Positions 1 through 9,096 are shown, numbered from the stretch's first letter. The stretch: 44,095 nucleotides of DNA from an uncultured Saprospiraceae bacterium (GCA_937974625.1 CALJVJ010000107.1:1-44095), one strand, 5' to 3'. A program made the numbers and translations. Notes: generated by a model from the sequence alone, not told the origin.

Positions 1-1
1 A

Positions 2-451
2 ACGGTAGACCCAAGGAATGGAAATATCTGGTTTTCCGAACATGGAACGATTCAAGGAGACGAATTAAATTTATTAGAAAGTGGTGCTAATTATGGTTGG
101 CCGATTATCAGCACTGGAAGGTATAGAGGAGGATACGAACCGCCTAAAATGGATAGAGAATTCACGGTACCACTTTGGTCGTGGTTCAAAACAATTGCGC
201 CTACAGGTTTGACTTTTTACACAGGTACAGAATTTCCAGCATGGAAAAACAATCTAATCATTCCAGGTTTATCAAGAGGTAATTTTTGGCGCTTGGTCAT
301 AGAAGACGATGTAATCAAAAGTGTGGAAGAGTTATTTGTGGATGAAAGGGATAGAACTAGAAAGGCTGTCCAAAGTCCCGATGGTCAACTATATATTTTA
401 ACAGATGAGTCAAATGGACGGATAATTCAGATTAAAAATGGGGGGAACTAG
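2..451 (+). CDS. PQQ-dependent glucose/sorbosone dehydrogenase-type beta-propeller, C-terminal part
   Basis: The gene enters from the left edge, so only about 149 C-terminal residues are seen. The visible part reads TVDPRNGNIWFSEHG, then a GDELN...GANYGWP stretch, and ends in QSPDGQLYILTDESNGRIIQI. These are the hallmarks of the last blades of the GSDH family (PF07995, YliI/Asd-like soluble aldose dehydrogenases): the GxNYGWP loop, and the SPDGxLY blade followed by a G-R-I/V strand. Known members are secreted or periplasmic and oxidise sugars with bound PQQ and calcium. The cofactor-binding N-terminal blades lie outside the window, so actual PQQ dependence cannot be judged. The frame is open from base 2 to a TAG at 449-451. 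The next gene has its own promoter-like box, so the two are probably separate units. The family call is firm; the substrate is unknown. Confidence 0.85.
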   Translation, partial: TVDPRNGNIWFSEHGTIQGDELNLLESGANYGWPIISTGRYRGGYEPPKMDREFTVPLWSWFKTIAPTGLTFYTGTEFPAWKNNLIIPGLSRGNFWRLVIEDDVIKSVEELFVDERDRTRKAVQSPDGQLYILTDESNGRIIQIKNGGN

Positions 452-508
452 ACCCTTTTTCAATAGTAAATACACCCTTTCTTTTAAGGTTTTAGCAGGG
501 AATTGCAA

Positions 509-516
509 TAGTTTTG
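509..516 (+). promoter_or_regulatory. Bacteroidota -7 promoter box before the DUF2911 gene
   Basis: TAGTTTTG matches the Bacteroidota -7 consensus TAnnTTTG exactly. It lies about 33 bp before the ATG at 550, which would leave a short leader. No good TTG -33 element is visible at the expected distance, so the call rests on one box. Confidence 0.4.
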
Positions 517-549
517 TCGAGTATCAAATATTTCAACAAAACTATTATT

Positions 550-1401
550 ATGAAAAAATTATTACTACTACTAGCGATTTTCAGCTATCTTCAAACGGTC
601 AATGGTCAAGTTGGATATCTTAGAGCTAGTCCCTTACAAAAAACAACCGCAAAAGTCGGTTTCACAGACATTACTATTGAAGCTTCTAGGCCATCAATAA
701 AAGGAAGAGTAATTTTTGGCGACTTAGTACCTTATGATGAATTGTGGAGAACGGGAGCAAATCGAAGTACCAAAATTACCTTTAGTGATACCGTATATAT
801 TGGAAAAACTGCCTTAGCTCCCGACACCTACACTTTACTTACTATACCAACGACAACAGATTGGGATATATATTTTTACAAAGATTTAAGCCTCTGGGGA
901 GCACCTGATAGTTTAGAAGAAAGTAAGATAGCCGCACATATTAAAGTGCCTTCTTTGTCCTTAAACAGAACTTTTGAATCACTTACGCTTACTATAGATG
1001 ACCTGACAAAAAATAGCGTTAATTTGGGATTAGCTTGGGAAAACACCTACGTCGCCATTCCGATTTCGATTCCAACTGATGACATTATGACTGGGCTTAT
1101 TCACAAAGAATTAGCAAAAAATGCGAGTGATTTCCACGCAGCAGCATATTATTATTTAAACAATAATTTAGATTTAAATAAAGCAAAAGATTGGATGGCA
1201 AAAGCTATTTTGATTCGAGCTATTCCTGATTATAGAGATTACTTATGGCAATCTATGATTCTTGATAAGTTAGGGGATAGAAAAGGTGCTATTCAGTCTG
1301 CTAAAAAATCTTTAGAAATTGCTAAGGATGCGGGGTCGAGAGTCGGAATAGAAGAAAACACCGAAAACTTAAAAAAATGGGGTATAGCCATAAAAAAATA
1401 A
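550..1401 (+). CDS. DUF2911 family secreted protein
   Basis: A 283-residue protein. The ATG at 550 is chosen because it opens a clean signal peptide (MKKLLLLLAIFSYLQTVNG, cut before QVG); an in-frame TTG twelve codons earlier adds only non-signal residues. Residues about 20-165 match the DUF2911 family (PF11138): the ASPLQKTTAKVGFTDITIEASRP start, GRVIFGDLVPYDELWRTGAN, and a strand pattern ending near WDIYFYKD. The C-terminal third (about 185-283) is helical with a TPR-like look (AKDWMAKAILI, YLWQSMILDKLGDRKGAIQSAKKSLEIAK), as is usual in the Bacteroidota members. The molecular function of the family is unknown. The protein is presumably periplasmic or surface-exposed. It is flanked by a sugar dehydrogenase and a secreted esterase-like gene, with no evident operon. 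Confidence 0.85.
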   Translation: MKKLLLLLAIFSYLQTVNGQVGYLRASPLQKTTAKVGFTDITIEASRPSIKGRVIFGDLVPYDELWRTGANRSTKITFSDTVYIGKTALAPDTYTLLTIPTTTDWDIYFYKDLSLWGAPDSLEESKIAAHIKVPSLSLNRTFESLTLTIDDLTKNSVNLGLAWENTYVAIPISIPTDDIMTGLIHKELAKNASDFHAAAYYYLNNNLDLNKAKDWMAKAILIRAIPDYRDYLWQSMILDKLGDRKGAIQSAKKSLEIAKDAGSRVGIEENTENLKKWGIAIKK

Positions 1402-1547
1402 GTCCAGTATTATAATCCTGAACCGTTTGCCTGTTGAAATAAAGTTAAAGTAGGACAAAAGGTACTATCATTGTATCAATAGTGATTCCTTTTCAAATAT
1501 TTTAGGAACGTGAAAAAAATAACTTATAACAGTTTGAGGTTTAGCAG

Positions 1548-1692
1548 CCCATCCGCTTTGCGGTTCAAATGCTGCGCATTTTCATCCTTTATTCGGCATT
1601 AAAATTCCGATAGCTATCGGGACGCCATAGCTTAGGTTATGTCTGGCATCCCATCCGCGTTGCGGTTCAGAAGCTTTGCTTCTTCATGCCTT
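1548..1692. repeat. Two copies of a ~42-bp double-hairpin intergenic repeat around a perfect 14-bp palindrome
   Basis: Unit 1 (1548-1589) and unit 2 (1650-1692) share the order CCCATCCGC-NTT-GCGGTTC, a second small hairpin, then TTCATCCTT or TTCATGCCTT. The first hairpin is CCGC/GCGG in both. The second is AAATGC-TGC-GCATTT in unit 1 and AGAAGC-TTT-GCTTCT in unit 2, so the stem is kept while its bases differ. The perfect palindrome CCGATAGCTATCGG sits between them at 1607-1620. The whole gap 1402-1874 holds no convincing gene besides these repeats and a promoter near its right end. This is a REP/BIME-like arrangement; no transposase of that kind is in the window. Confidence 0.65.
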
Positions 1693-1823
1693 GACTAAAG
1701 AAAAAACAATTCCTCACCTTTGTTACAACTTATTCTTTACATGTTCCTTAGCGTTTAAATTTCAACCAACAGTTTTATTTATAAATGGCCTTTTTCAATA
1801 GTAGGAATTGGTTGTATGCCACA

Positions 1824-1851
1824 TTGGATGATGGCACACCTGCCTATTTTG
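1824..1851 (+). promoter_or_regulatory. Probable promoter of the esterase-like gene
   Basis: TTG at 1824-1826 is followed after 18 bp by TATTTTG at 1845-1851, close to the Bacteroidota -33/-7 layout though one base short of TAnnTTTG. It lies inside the in-frame extension that begins at the ATG at 1785 and supports the start at 1875 instead. Confidence 0.35.
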
Positions 1852-1874
1852 TAAAAGAAGAAAACAACTATATC

Positions 1875-3134
1875 ATGAAAAACATATTCATTCTCCTATT
1901 AGGCACTTTCATTTTTAACCTTCCTCAAAATGCTTTTGGGCAAGATTCTATTACCATCCAAGATTTAGAACAATTTAGTCATACCTTCTCAATTGAAGCC
2001 GATGGTTTTCATGGAGCAGGTGGTGAAATATTATCAAAAGCCATCGCCAACGCACATATTACAATGCTAGGTGAAGATGTAGGTTCAAAATTAGAGCATC
2101 AGTTTACAAATGCCTTAATAAACGAATTGGACCAAAACAATTACAAGAAAATGGTTATGGAAACTGGTGGTGGTTCAGGTGGATTAATTAATAAAATGGC
2201 TAAAAATTCCAAGCTGACAAGCCAAAATATTAAGGCCCTTAACCAAAAATATTTATTGGAGAAAAAGGGAAGCATATTTGTTCCAATTCTAGAATTAAGG
2301 TCAGTTGAAGCCATCCAATCAATAGAAAATGCAAATAATCGTGGATGGTCGTTTTTATCTGTAGGAGTAGAACCTTGGACTAGCTATAAAATGTTAGCAG
2401 ATGACTTATATAGCAATTTACTTCCTAAAAACAAACAGACTTATCAAAAATTATATGAAGAATCAATCGCCTTTTTAGACCAACAATATGAAGCTATCAA
2501 TGCGCATAACAGCGATGAGGTACTCAAATTAATGTCCCAAATTAAAGCCGCTGAATGCTTCAATAGTTTTCTAGATAAAATGGCAATTTGTGCTGATAAT
2601 AAAGCAACCATAAAAGCCATCCAGGAAAGTATTGAGTTTTGGTGGATGTATGGGAACAAAAAGTATTATGAAAAAAATATTTGGAGTGCTAAACAGGATA
2701 AGAAGAAATTAGCTGAAGATTTAAAAAAGAATAATTTTGATTTTAAAAAGGATAAATTATTTGTCAAAATGTATCGAAAATATCTATCAAAAAGTATGGC
2801 AGTTAGCGGTGCTTATGGTGTAGGTAATATGTTACTTGAAATGGCCAATTATCATGGCAATGAGAGCTTATCTATTGGTGTAATTCGAAGATTTTACGAG
2901 GACGGTGACGCCGTAAAAGATTCTGCCCAAGCAACTGATGGTTTCAATAAAAGATACAAAGAATTGGTTTCATTAGGTAAAAAGGAGGAGTGGGTTTTAG
3001 TAGACCTACGACCTTTTATAAAAGAATTTTATTACGGAAATTATATACAAAGTGATGGTTTATATAAAATGTTTACCAGGTACGATATGTTGGTCATTCC
3101 TAAAACAGATTCTAAGGCCACTGCGAATTATTAG
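1875..3134 (+). CDS. Secreted erythromycin-esterase-like (EreA/ChaN-fold) protein
   Basis: A 419-residue protein read from the ATG at 1875, where a signal peptide starts (MKNIFILLLGTFIF...NAFGQ). The in-frame ATG at 1785 would bury this signal behind 30 polar residues, and a promoter-like pair falls inside that stretch. The region around residues 60-100 (HITMLGEDVGSKLEHQF, LINELDQNNYKKMVMETGG) has the spacing of the erythromycin-esterase-like family: a G-E-x(2)-G loop, a long helix, then a buried strand ending in Glu. Later segments with SVGVEPW, AYGVGNMLLEMANYHG and SIGVIRRFYEDGD fit the same core. The usual GEATHG His of EreA is not present in that form (GEDVGS here), so catalysis is doubtful. 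It stands alone between a repeat-filled gap and the serine hydrolase gene 72 bp downstream. Distant fold-level assignment only. Confidence 0.55.
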   Translation: MKNIFILLLGTFIFNLPQNAFGQDSITIQDLEQFSHTFSIEADGFHGAGGEILSKAIANAHITMLGEDVGSKLEHQFTNALINELDQNNYKKMVMETGGGSGGLINKMAKNSKLTSQNIKALNQKYLLEKKGSIFVPILELRSVEAIQSIENANNRGWSFLSVGVEPWTSYKMLADDLYSNLLPKNKQTYQKLYEESIAFLDQQYEAINAHNSDEVLKLMSQIKAAECFNSFLDKMAICADNKATIKAIQESIEFWWMYGNKKYYEKNIWSAKQDKKKLAEDLKKNNFDFKKDKLFVKMYRKYLSKSMAVSGAYGVGNMLLEMANYHGNESLSIGVIRRFYEDGDAVKDSAQATDGFNKRYKELVSLGKKEEWVLVDLRPFIKEFYYGNYIQSDGLYKMFTRYDMLVIPKTDSKATANY

Positions 3135-3206
3135 CGTAAAGTAAGTCAAAATTTGTTATCATTGTAGGAATAGGCGTCAATTTTCAAACACTCAAATTTC
3201 AACTAA

Positions 3207-4322
3207 ATGTCTATATACAAATGGCTTTTCTTACTAGGATTTAGTTGTATACTAACTATAAATCTTCAAGCACAATCTTTAGATAAATTAATAGCTAAGT
3301 ATGAACAGACCTTTGCTGCCGATAAGCCAGGTGGAAGTGTATTAATTCAAAAAGGGAAAAAAATAATTTGGCAAAAATCTTTTGGATTAGCAAATATGGA
3401 TACCAATGAAAAGGTGACCAAAAATACTATTTTTAATACAGGTTCCATCTCCAAAACGGTGGTTGCTTATGGTATTTTAATTTTAGCAGAACGTCAAAAA
3501 TTGTCCTTAGATGACCCCATCAATCAATATTTTGATTTTAAAAATCCTAGCATTACAGAAGGCATCACCATTCGTCATTTATTATCTCATACTTCTGGTT
3601 TACCTGATGCTAGAAATGTTCGAAATAACCCTGATTTTTACTTAACAGCAAAAGACCAAGCAAATTTTGACCCTATTTTACAGATAAACCGATTGAATTT
3701 TCCTGCAGGTGCACGGTTTCAATATTCCAATCCTGCTTTTAATGGTTTAGTCTTAATAATTGAAAAAGTCGCTCAACAACCTTGGCAACAATTTATTCAT
3801 GAGCAAATTTTTCAACCCGCAGGTATGTCTCGCAGTAAAATCACGAATGGCCCTAATCCGCAAACAGGTGTTGCACATGCTTACATCAACAATAGTGGAA
3901 AATACACAGAAAGAGATTATGGAGAAGAACCTACTTTTGCTGCTGCTGGTAACGGTGGGGTTTGGTGTACCATTGGAGATTTAGCAAAATATGAACATGC
4001 TATACAAAACCATTTATTTGCTTCTGCTAAGACCATTCAAAAGTCTAGGTCTATATTTCATCCAACAAATTGGGAAGATGCTAAAAATCCTCCTACTATT
4101 GGTTTAAGTTGGTTTATCCAAGAAAAAGAGCACCCAAGTAATTCCTACGGAGTAAATATTTATTCCCATACTGGGTCACAAGGGGGCTTTCGAGCCTTTT
4201 ATATCAGCATCCCTGAAAAGGAAATACTTTATGTAGCTTTGTTTAATCGACCAGTTGCTAATATGAATGATTTGATGAAGGAAGGATTGAAGATGATTCA
4301 AGCAGGAAATTGGTTGGACTGA
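3207..4322 (+). CDS. Secreted class C beta-lactamase-fold serine hydrolase
   Basis: 371 residues with a signal peptide (MSIYKWLFLLGFSCILTINLQAQ). All three active-site motifs of the beta-lactamase/transpeptidase-like family (PF00144) are visible: SISK (Ser80, Lys83), YSN (Tyr173, Asn175) and HTG (321-323, in the place of KTG). An HLLSHTSGLPD segment typical of the family lies at 124-134. The HTG motif is usual for esterase or peptidase members (EstB, DD-peptidase-like, LACTB-like) and not for true beta-lactamases. Substrate is therefore probably a peptide or an ester in the periplasm, but it cannot be read from sequence. The gene follows the esterase-like gene on the same strand after 72 bp and precedes the DinB-fold lipoprotein after 54 bp. 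Antibiotic resistance should not be assumed. Confidence 0.9.
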   Translation: MSIYKWLFLLGFSCILTINLQAQSLDKLIAKYEQTFAADKPGGSVLIQKGKKIIWQKSFGLANMDTNEKVTKNTIFNTGSISKTVVAYGILILAERQKLSLDDPINQYFDFKNPSITEGITIRHLLSHTSGLPDARNVRNNPDFYLTAKDQANFDPILQINRLNFPAGARFQYSNPAFNGLVLIIEKVAQQPWQQFIHEQIFQPAGMSRSKITNGPNPQTGVAHAYINNSGKYTERDYGEEPTFAAAGNGGVWCTIGDLAKYEHAIQNHLFASAKTIQKSRSIFHPTNWEDAKNPPTIGLSWFIQEKEHPSNSYGVNIYSHTGSQGGFRAFYISIPEKEILYVALFNRPVANMNDLMKEGLKMIQAGNWLD

Positions 4323-4376
4323 AAATAGTATAATATTGTTTAAATAGACTGTTTCAAATTCAAAAAATAAATTAAC

Positions 4377-5033
4377 ATGAAAAAAGAATCATCTAACGTT
4401 AATCGCAGAAATTTTCTAAGAAAGTCAGCTCAGGTATCGGTTGTTTCAAGCGGAATGATGTTGCTTTCTGCTTCTTGCAAGGCTCAGACTCCTCCTCAAC
4501 CTATTAATGATAGTCTAAACTTTGTAGGGCCAAAAGATGGTTATACTCCTCAAATTGGGACCTTAGTATCTATGATGAATTGGATGCGAGAAACTATTCT
4601 ATGGCCTGTAAAAGGCTTGAGTGTAAAAGAATTGGATTATCTCCATGATGAGGATTCAAACACAATTGGTGGAATGCTTTGGCATTTGGCTGCAACTGAA
4701 CGATTTTATCAAATCAATACTTTTGATGGTAGAGCTTGGGGTGACTGGCCAGCTAAAGATGACGAAGAATTTAGTGTAGCCATGGGATTGGGAGATAGAG
4801 GCAGAGCGACTATCAAAGGAAATCCTATTGATTTCTATTTGGAAAAATTAAACCGAGTTAGGGAATTTTCTTTGAAAGAATTGGCTAAGCGAGATGATGA
4901 GTGGTTACTAAAAATAGACCCTAATTGGGGCTGGTCCTATCCTACTAATAACTACTGTAAGTGGTTCCATGTTGTTGAACATGAGAGTAACCACAATGGA
5001 CAAATTAAGTATATTAAAAGTAGAGTGAGTTAG
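4377..5033 (+). CDS. DinB-superfamily protein exported as a Tat lipoprotein
   Basis: 218 residues. The N-terminus carries a twin-arginine motif (NRRNFLRKSA, Arg10-Arg11), a hydrophobic stretch and a lipobox LSASC with Cys34, so the protein is predicted to be folded in the cytoplasm, exported by Tat and lipid-anchored. Residues 55-216 fit the DinB/YfiT four-helix bundle: a first helix QIGTLVSMMNWMRETILWPV, His103 in MLWHLAATERF, and a last helix with His198, His202 and His206 (FHVVEHESNHNGQI). The His103/His202/His206 set matches the usual metal triad. Cytoplasmic DinB relatives are thiol-dependent transferases; an exported version is less common. It is followed by a strong terminator and ends the plus-strand run of genes. 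The enzymatic role is unknown. Confidence 0.8.
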   Translation: MKKESSNVNRRNFLRKSAQVSVVSSGMMLLSASCKAQTPPQPINDSLNFVGPKDGYTPQIGTLVSMMNWMRETILWPVKGLSVKELDYLHDEDSNTIGGMLWHLAATERFYQINTFDGRAWGDWPAKDDEEFSVAMGLGDRGRATIKGNPIDFYLEKLNRVREFSLKELAKRDDEWLLKIDPNWGWSYPTNNYCKWFHVVEHESNHNGQIKYIKSRVS

Positions 5034-5045
5034 TAATCCTAACTT

Positions 5046-5082
5046 AAAATCCCCTTGTGGCTATTCTGCCCTAGGGGATTTT
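5046..5082 (+). terminator. Rho-independent terminator after the DinB-fold gene
   Basis: A 10-bp perfect stem AAAATCCCCT (5046-5055) with AGGGGATTTT (5073-5082), 17-nt loop, 12 bp after the stop. A/T flanks on both sides mean it could act in either direction between these convergent genes. Confidence 0.8.
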
Positions 5083-5109
5083 AATAAAAATATACGTTTA
5101 TAAGCTTTT

Positions 5110-5141
5110 GAAAAAAGGTAACTCTATTTTTTCAGAGTTCC
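5110..5141 (-). terminator. Rho-independent terminator of the TonB-domain gene
   Basis: On the minus strand, directly after the stop codon at 5142-5144, the sequence folds as AACTCT-loop-AGAGTT with two further G-C pairs beyond one mismatch, then runs into a T6 tract (A6 on the plus strand at 5111-5116). Confidence 0.65.
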
Positions 5142-5891
5142 TTAGTCAATTGGTCGGATATTTAAAAGGTTAACTACACAGCTTCTCATATCTCCCACAG
5201 TAAAGACAAAATCTTGTTGCACCTTAAGGCCATTGGCATATTCAGCAGGTTTCCAATTAGGCATATTAGCAATAGTTTTTACTAACACTGCATCTATATC
5301 TTCATCGTTTGAACTCTCGAAAATCTTAGTATTGATGATTTCTCCTTTGCTACTTACTGAGAATGTTACAGCAGTTAGAGCATTTTTTTGAAAGCATCCC
5401 TCAGGAAGGTTAAGCATCGCATTTTCTTTTAAATATTTTTTTAAGGCTACAGGGCCACCCATAAAGGAGGCTTCGTTTTCAGGGGCAACTTTAAAAGAAA
5501 AATTATTCTGTTTTAAATCATTCTGCACTAAATTATTTTCTGGAAAGTATAATATTTTAATATCAATATTTGTATTTACATCTGCTTGGTCTAGCAGCGT
5601 TTTTTGTTCAGTAGTAAGAATCTCACTTTTACCCACTGCTTTTTTTAATTTCCCTTTATGGAATGTAATAACCTCCACAGACTCATAGGTTTTTACCCAT
5701 GATGGTTTATAGTTCCTATTTAGGTCTGATAAAGTAACCGCTGAAGTTAACCGCGCTTTTGAAACTGATAATGGCGGATGGGTTACATTGATTTCGTACG
5801 ATAATTCAAAATCAGCATTATTTTGCGAAAAGCCTATCTGAGGCAAAGCAAACATAAAAATAAGAGTTAGTCTAAACAGGATATTTTTCAT
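5142..5891 (-). CDS. Secreted protein with a TonB C-terminal-type domain
   Basis: 249 residues with a signal peptide (MKNILFRLTLIFMFALPQIGFSQ). The last ~110 residues look like a TonB_C domain (PF03544): GGPVALKKYLKENAMLNLPEGC, then VTFSVSSKGEIINTKIFESSNDEDIDAVLVKTI and NMPNWKPAEYANGLKVQQDFVFTV. This is the usual order in Bacteroidota energy-transducer-like proteins. The uncleaved N-terminal membrane anchor and the proline-rich linker of a true TonB are missing, so it cannot bridge the envelope as TonB does; it is probably a periplasmic partner or adaptor. The middle (25-130) is unassigned. It has its own terminator and lies 97 bp downstream of the propeller gene on the same strand. Confidence 0.75.
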   Translation of the reverse strand: MKNILFRLTLIFMFALPQIGFSQNNADFELSYEINVTHPPLSVSKARLTSAVTLSDLNRNYKPSWVKTYESVEVITFHKGKLKKAVGKSEILTTEQKTLLDQADVNTNIDIKILYFPENNLVQNDLKQNNFSFKVAPENEASFMGGPVALKKYLKENAMLNLPEGCFQKNALTAVTFSVSSKGEIINTKIFESSNDEDIDAVLVKTIANMPNWKPAEYANGLKVQQDFVFTVGDMRSCVVNLLNIRPID

Positions 5892-5988
5892 ACACTCAAT
5901 TTAAATACTATTTTGGAATTTTGAAAGCTTAAAAAATAGCCAAAAAGAAAATGCTTAGTTTTTAACAACTATTAACAGCTTATATTGG

Positions 5989-8883
5989 TTATTCAATAAC
6001 TAAATCCGTAGTTTCTTTAGTGCTACCTCTAACCACTTCCACGGAATAAGTACCTTTCTCTAGATAAAAGGCCCCATTATCTTTTGCTGGCTTGAGCACT
6101 TTTTTAGTAGCTTTCTTCTTCAAATTTGCGTTCATTGCCGTTTCCAAGGTTTTCGCACCTTTTTCTGTGATGGTTAAATCATAATTGACATAATTTATTC
6201 CTTTAACTGCGTCCGCAGCCAATGACTTTAAAATACTTCCATTTTCTGTTTGAATATTAATAGTTACACTTCCTGCTTGTTTTACATAAAAAGGAATTTG
6301 AATAGCTGGTTCCGTTACCTTTCGCCACATACTACGGCGTGTACCCCAACGGCTGCTTCGTTTCACTTTAGGAGTATTAAAAACAACTAAATCTTTCCCT
6401 AAACTAGAAGTAGTTAAGGATTGAATATGCCCCACATTAGCCTTATAAATCGAACGTCCATGAGTACCCACAATTAAATCATTCGTTTCAGGGTGAACGA
6501 CAACATCATGTACCGCAACCGCTGGCAAATCTTTATCCATCAGCATATAGGATTGGCCTTTATCTAAAGAAATATACAAGCCATTATCCGTTCCCACATA
6601 TAATAAATTTTCATTTTTAGCATCATCCTTTATGGTATTAATAGGTTCGGCTGGTAGGTTCGCACGAATAGAAGTCCAGGTAGTTCCATAATCTTTAGAG
6701 ACATAAACATAAGCACCAAAGTCATCATATCGATAGCCATTTAAAGCTGCATAAACCGTACCTTCCTCATGTGCAGAAGCCCAGACTCTAGTCACCCATA
6801 AATCTTTAGGAAGTCCCGCTGTAATTTGTTCCCATTCATAGCCTCCATTTTTAGTCACATGAATCAAACCATCATCCGTTCCAACATAAATTAGCCCAAA
6901 TTTTAGTGGAGATTCATGGATAGAAGTCAAAGAAGAAAAAGCAACATCGCCTTTTTTTCCACCTGTGGTTAAATCACCGGAAATTTCCATAAACTCCTCT
7001 CCTTGGTTCATAGAACGGTGCAATTTATTAGAACCGAAGTAAACAATATCTTGATTATGGGTTGAAATCTGAATAGGTGATTGCCAATTCCATCTTAAAG
7101 GCCGGTCCCCCAATTCATGTTTAGGAGTAATATATTTCCTATCTCCTGTTTTAGTATTTATTCTAAAATAATTACCAAATTGAAAACCAGTATAAACCGT
7201 TTCATTATCTCTGGTATCAACCGCCACTTGCATCCCATCTCCACCCATAATCGCCTTATAGGGATATTGGCCACTAGAATGCCAACGAGTACTTTCTTTA
7301 TACGTACTTGGTCCCATCCAGACGCCATTATCTTGCAGGCCACCATAAATATTATAAGGTTCTGCCAAATCTACTGCAACGGCATAAAATTGACCAACAG
7401 GTGGTGTATTGCATTTTGTCCAATTTTCTCCATCATCATAACTAATATTAATACCTCCATCATTGCCCAAAATCAAATGTCCCGGTCGATTAGGATTCAC
7501 ATAAAGGGCGTGGTGGTCCGCATGTACATTATCTCCATTAATGGTTTTGAAATTAGCACCTGCATCATCTGACCGCAATACTTGAAAGCCTAAAATATAG
7601 ATTTTGTCCACATCAGTTGGGGCAACTCTCACTTGACCAAAATAGTAACCGTAGGTAAAGTGGACCGCCTCTAATTCAGCTTCATGGGTCCGTGACCAAG
7701 ATGTTCCACCATTATCCGTTTTATAGACCTCAGCTCCAATAACTGGGGTATCAAATAATAAAGAATTTGCATCTTCTAAATATTCTTTTAGAGCAACTGG
7801 CTTGATTTTATCAGCCTTGACCATTGCAATAACTTTGTCAGCATTGTATTTTTTGGGAAAACGATTGGCCTTCAAAAATTTAGCAACTTTTCCTTTTGGT
7901 AAAGCTAAAAAACTGGACTTTGACATATCCTTAAAATCCCCTTTTACCAAGGCGTCATCTGTTTTATCTTCTTTCTTTTTTTCCTCTCTAAAATAATTAT
8001 CCAATACTGCATAAACTCTAGATTGTCCATCATTATCATGAATCGCCAAACCTATTCTTCCCGCTCCGTCTCCATCGGGAAAGCCACTTTTTGCGGTCGT
8101 CATTTTTGTCCAATTATTACCACCATCTGTACTTTTATAAATACCTGTACCAACACCAGATTCGACAAAATTCCATGCCCTTCTTTCTCTGTGCCAAATA
8201 GCGGTATATAAGGTATTTGCATCGTTCGGGTCAATCACTAAATCAACACCTCCAGCATTATCATTAACAAATAAGGTTTGTTCCCAAGTATTGCCGCCGT
8301 CCGTCGTTTTGTAAAGACCTCGTTCTTTATTTGGCGAATATAAATGCCCCAAAGCTGCTACCCATAGTATATTCGGTTCAGTAGGATGCTGGATAATTCT
8401 ACCGATGTGGTGACTTTCTTCTAATCCTTTGTGTTCCCAAGTTGCACCGCCATCCGTACTTTTGTACATGCCTAATCCTGCGTAAGAAGACCGACTTGAA
8501 TTATTTTCTCCAGTACCGACCCATATGGTATTTCGTTCCCAGTCTACCAAGATATCTCCAATGGTTAGTACCGCTTCTTTATCAAATAAGGGCGTAAAAG
8601 TGGTGCCATTATTGGTCGTTTTCCATAAACCTCCAGAGGCATAAGCCACATAGAAATGACTGGGGTCAGTTGGAGACACATCGACGTCCACTACTCTACC
8701 ACTGAAAACAGTTGGGCCCACATTTTCAAAAGGAAGGGTGTTCACAATGGAAGCATCTTTTAACGCTTTCCGTTGTTCAAAAGCTTGTATCCGTTGATTG
8801 GCTGGAGTGAAAGGTGGTTGAGTCTGCGCTTGGCTGTTATAACTAAAACAGAATAGCAAAGAAAGGAAGAATAGCTTTTTCAT
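5989..8883 (-). CDS. Secreted VPS10/sortilin-type Asp-box beta-propeller protein
   Basis: 964 residues with a signal peptide (MKKLFFLSLLFCFSYNSQAQ). The protein is a run of Asp-box (BNR) hairpins: NNGTTF, DGGATW, DGGNTW, DGGNNW, NGGTSW, DAGANF, DDGENW, NGGYEW, DYGTTW and DKGQSY. These match the WD40/YVTN/BNR-like glycosyl-hydrolase-related proteins common in Bacteroidota, probably two propellers. A Lys-rich segment of roughly 80 residues (about 295-375, FREEKKKEDKTDD... to LKEYLEDANSLLF) interrupts the repeats and has no propeller signature. After about residue 830 the chain changes to a beta domain (PFYVKQAGSVTINIQTENG) ending without a T9SS sorting domain. Annotated relatives are often called glycosyl hydrolases, but no catalytic residues can be pointed to. 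A binding or sialidase-like role is equally possible. Its end is 97 bp before the TonB-domain gene. Confidence 0.8.
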   Translation of the reverse strand: MKKLFFLSLLFCFSYNSQAQTQPPFTPANQRIQAFEQRKALKDASIVNTLPFENVGPTVFSGRVVDVDVSPTDPSHFYVAYASGGLWKTTNNGTTFTPLFDKEAVLTIGDILVDWERNTIWVGTGENNSSRSSYAGLGMYKSTDGGATWEHKGLEESHHIGRIIQHPTEPNILWVAALGHLYSPNKERGLYKTTDGGNTWEQTLFVNDNAGGVDLVIDPNDANTLYTAIWHRERRAWNFVESGVGTGIYKSTDGGNNWTKMTTAKSGFPDGDGAGRIGLAIHDNDGQSRVYAVLDNYFREEKKKEDKTDDALVKGDFKDMSKSSFLALPKGKVAKFLKANRFPKKYNADKVIAMVKADKIKPVALKEYLEDANSLLFDTPVIGAEVYKTDNGGTSWSRTHEAELEAVHFTYGYYFGQVRVAPTDVDKIYILGFQVLRSDDAGANFKTINGDNVHADHHALYVNPNRPGHLILGNDGGINISYDDGENWTKCNTPPVGQFYAVAVDLAEPYNIYGGLQDNGVWMGPSTYKESTRWHSSGQYPYKAIMGGDGMQVAVDTRDNETVYTGFQFGNYFRINTKTGDRKYITPKHELGDRPLRWNWQSPIQISTHNQDIVYFGSNKLHRSMNQGEEFMEISGDLTTGGKKGDVAFSSLTSIHESPLKFGLIYVGTDDGLIHVTKNGGYEWEQITAGLPKDLWVTRVWASAHEEGTVYAALNGYRYDDFGAYVYVSKDYGTTWTSIRANLPAEPINTIKDDAKNENLLYVGTDNGLYISLDKGQSYMLMDKDLPAVAVHDVVVHPETNDLIVGTHGRSIYKANVGHIQSLTTSSLGKDLVVFNTPKVKRSSRWGTRRSMWRKVTEPAIQIPFYVKQAGSVTINIQTENGSILKSLAADAVKGINYVNYDLTITEKGAKTLETAMNANLKKKATKKVLKPAKDNGAFYLEKGTYSVEVVRGSTKETTDLVIE

Positions 8884-9096
8884 ATATCGATATAGGTTTT
8901 ATTCAAAATCAAAACCTAAAGCTAGTATTTTTTAAAAGAATTATGAAATCAAGGAAGTAACATCAGAAAAATCTCAAATTTCAGCTTAGTAGTGGGACAA
9001 AATAAAGTGTACAACTTTTTGTTCTTTCACCCCATAATGATTTAGCAACACTAAAATATCGGCTAGTATCCACAAAAATTTACCACTTACTACTAT

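Noticed and set aside
3207..4322. Beta-lactamase (antibiotic resistance) reading of the serine hydrolase
   Set aside because: HTG replaces KTG and the sequence fits the broad esterase/peptidase group; no resistance can be inferred.
7117..7572. 151-codon frame opposite the propeller gene
   Set aside because: It is the antisense shadow of the Asp-box protein, which has a signal peptide and clear domain pattern.
8894..8917. AGGTTTT/AAAACCT inverted repeat before the Asp-box gene start
   Set aside because: Seven A/T-rich pairs in an AT-rich genome; no link to a known leader element.
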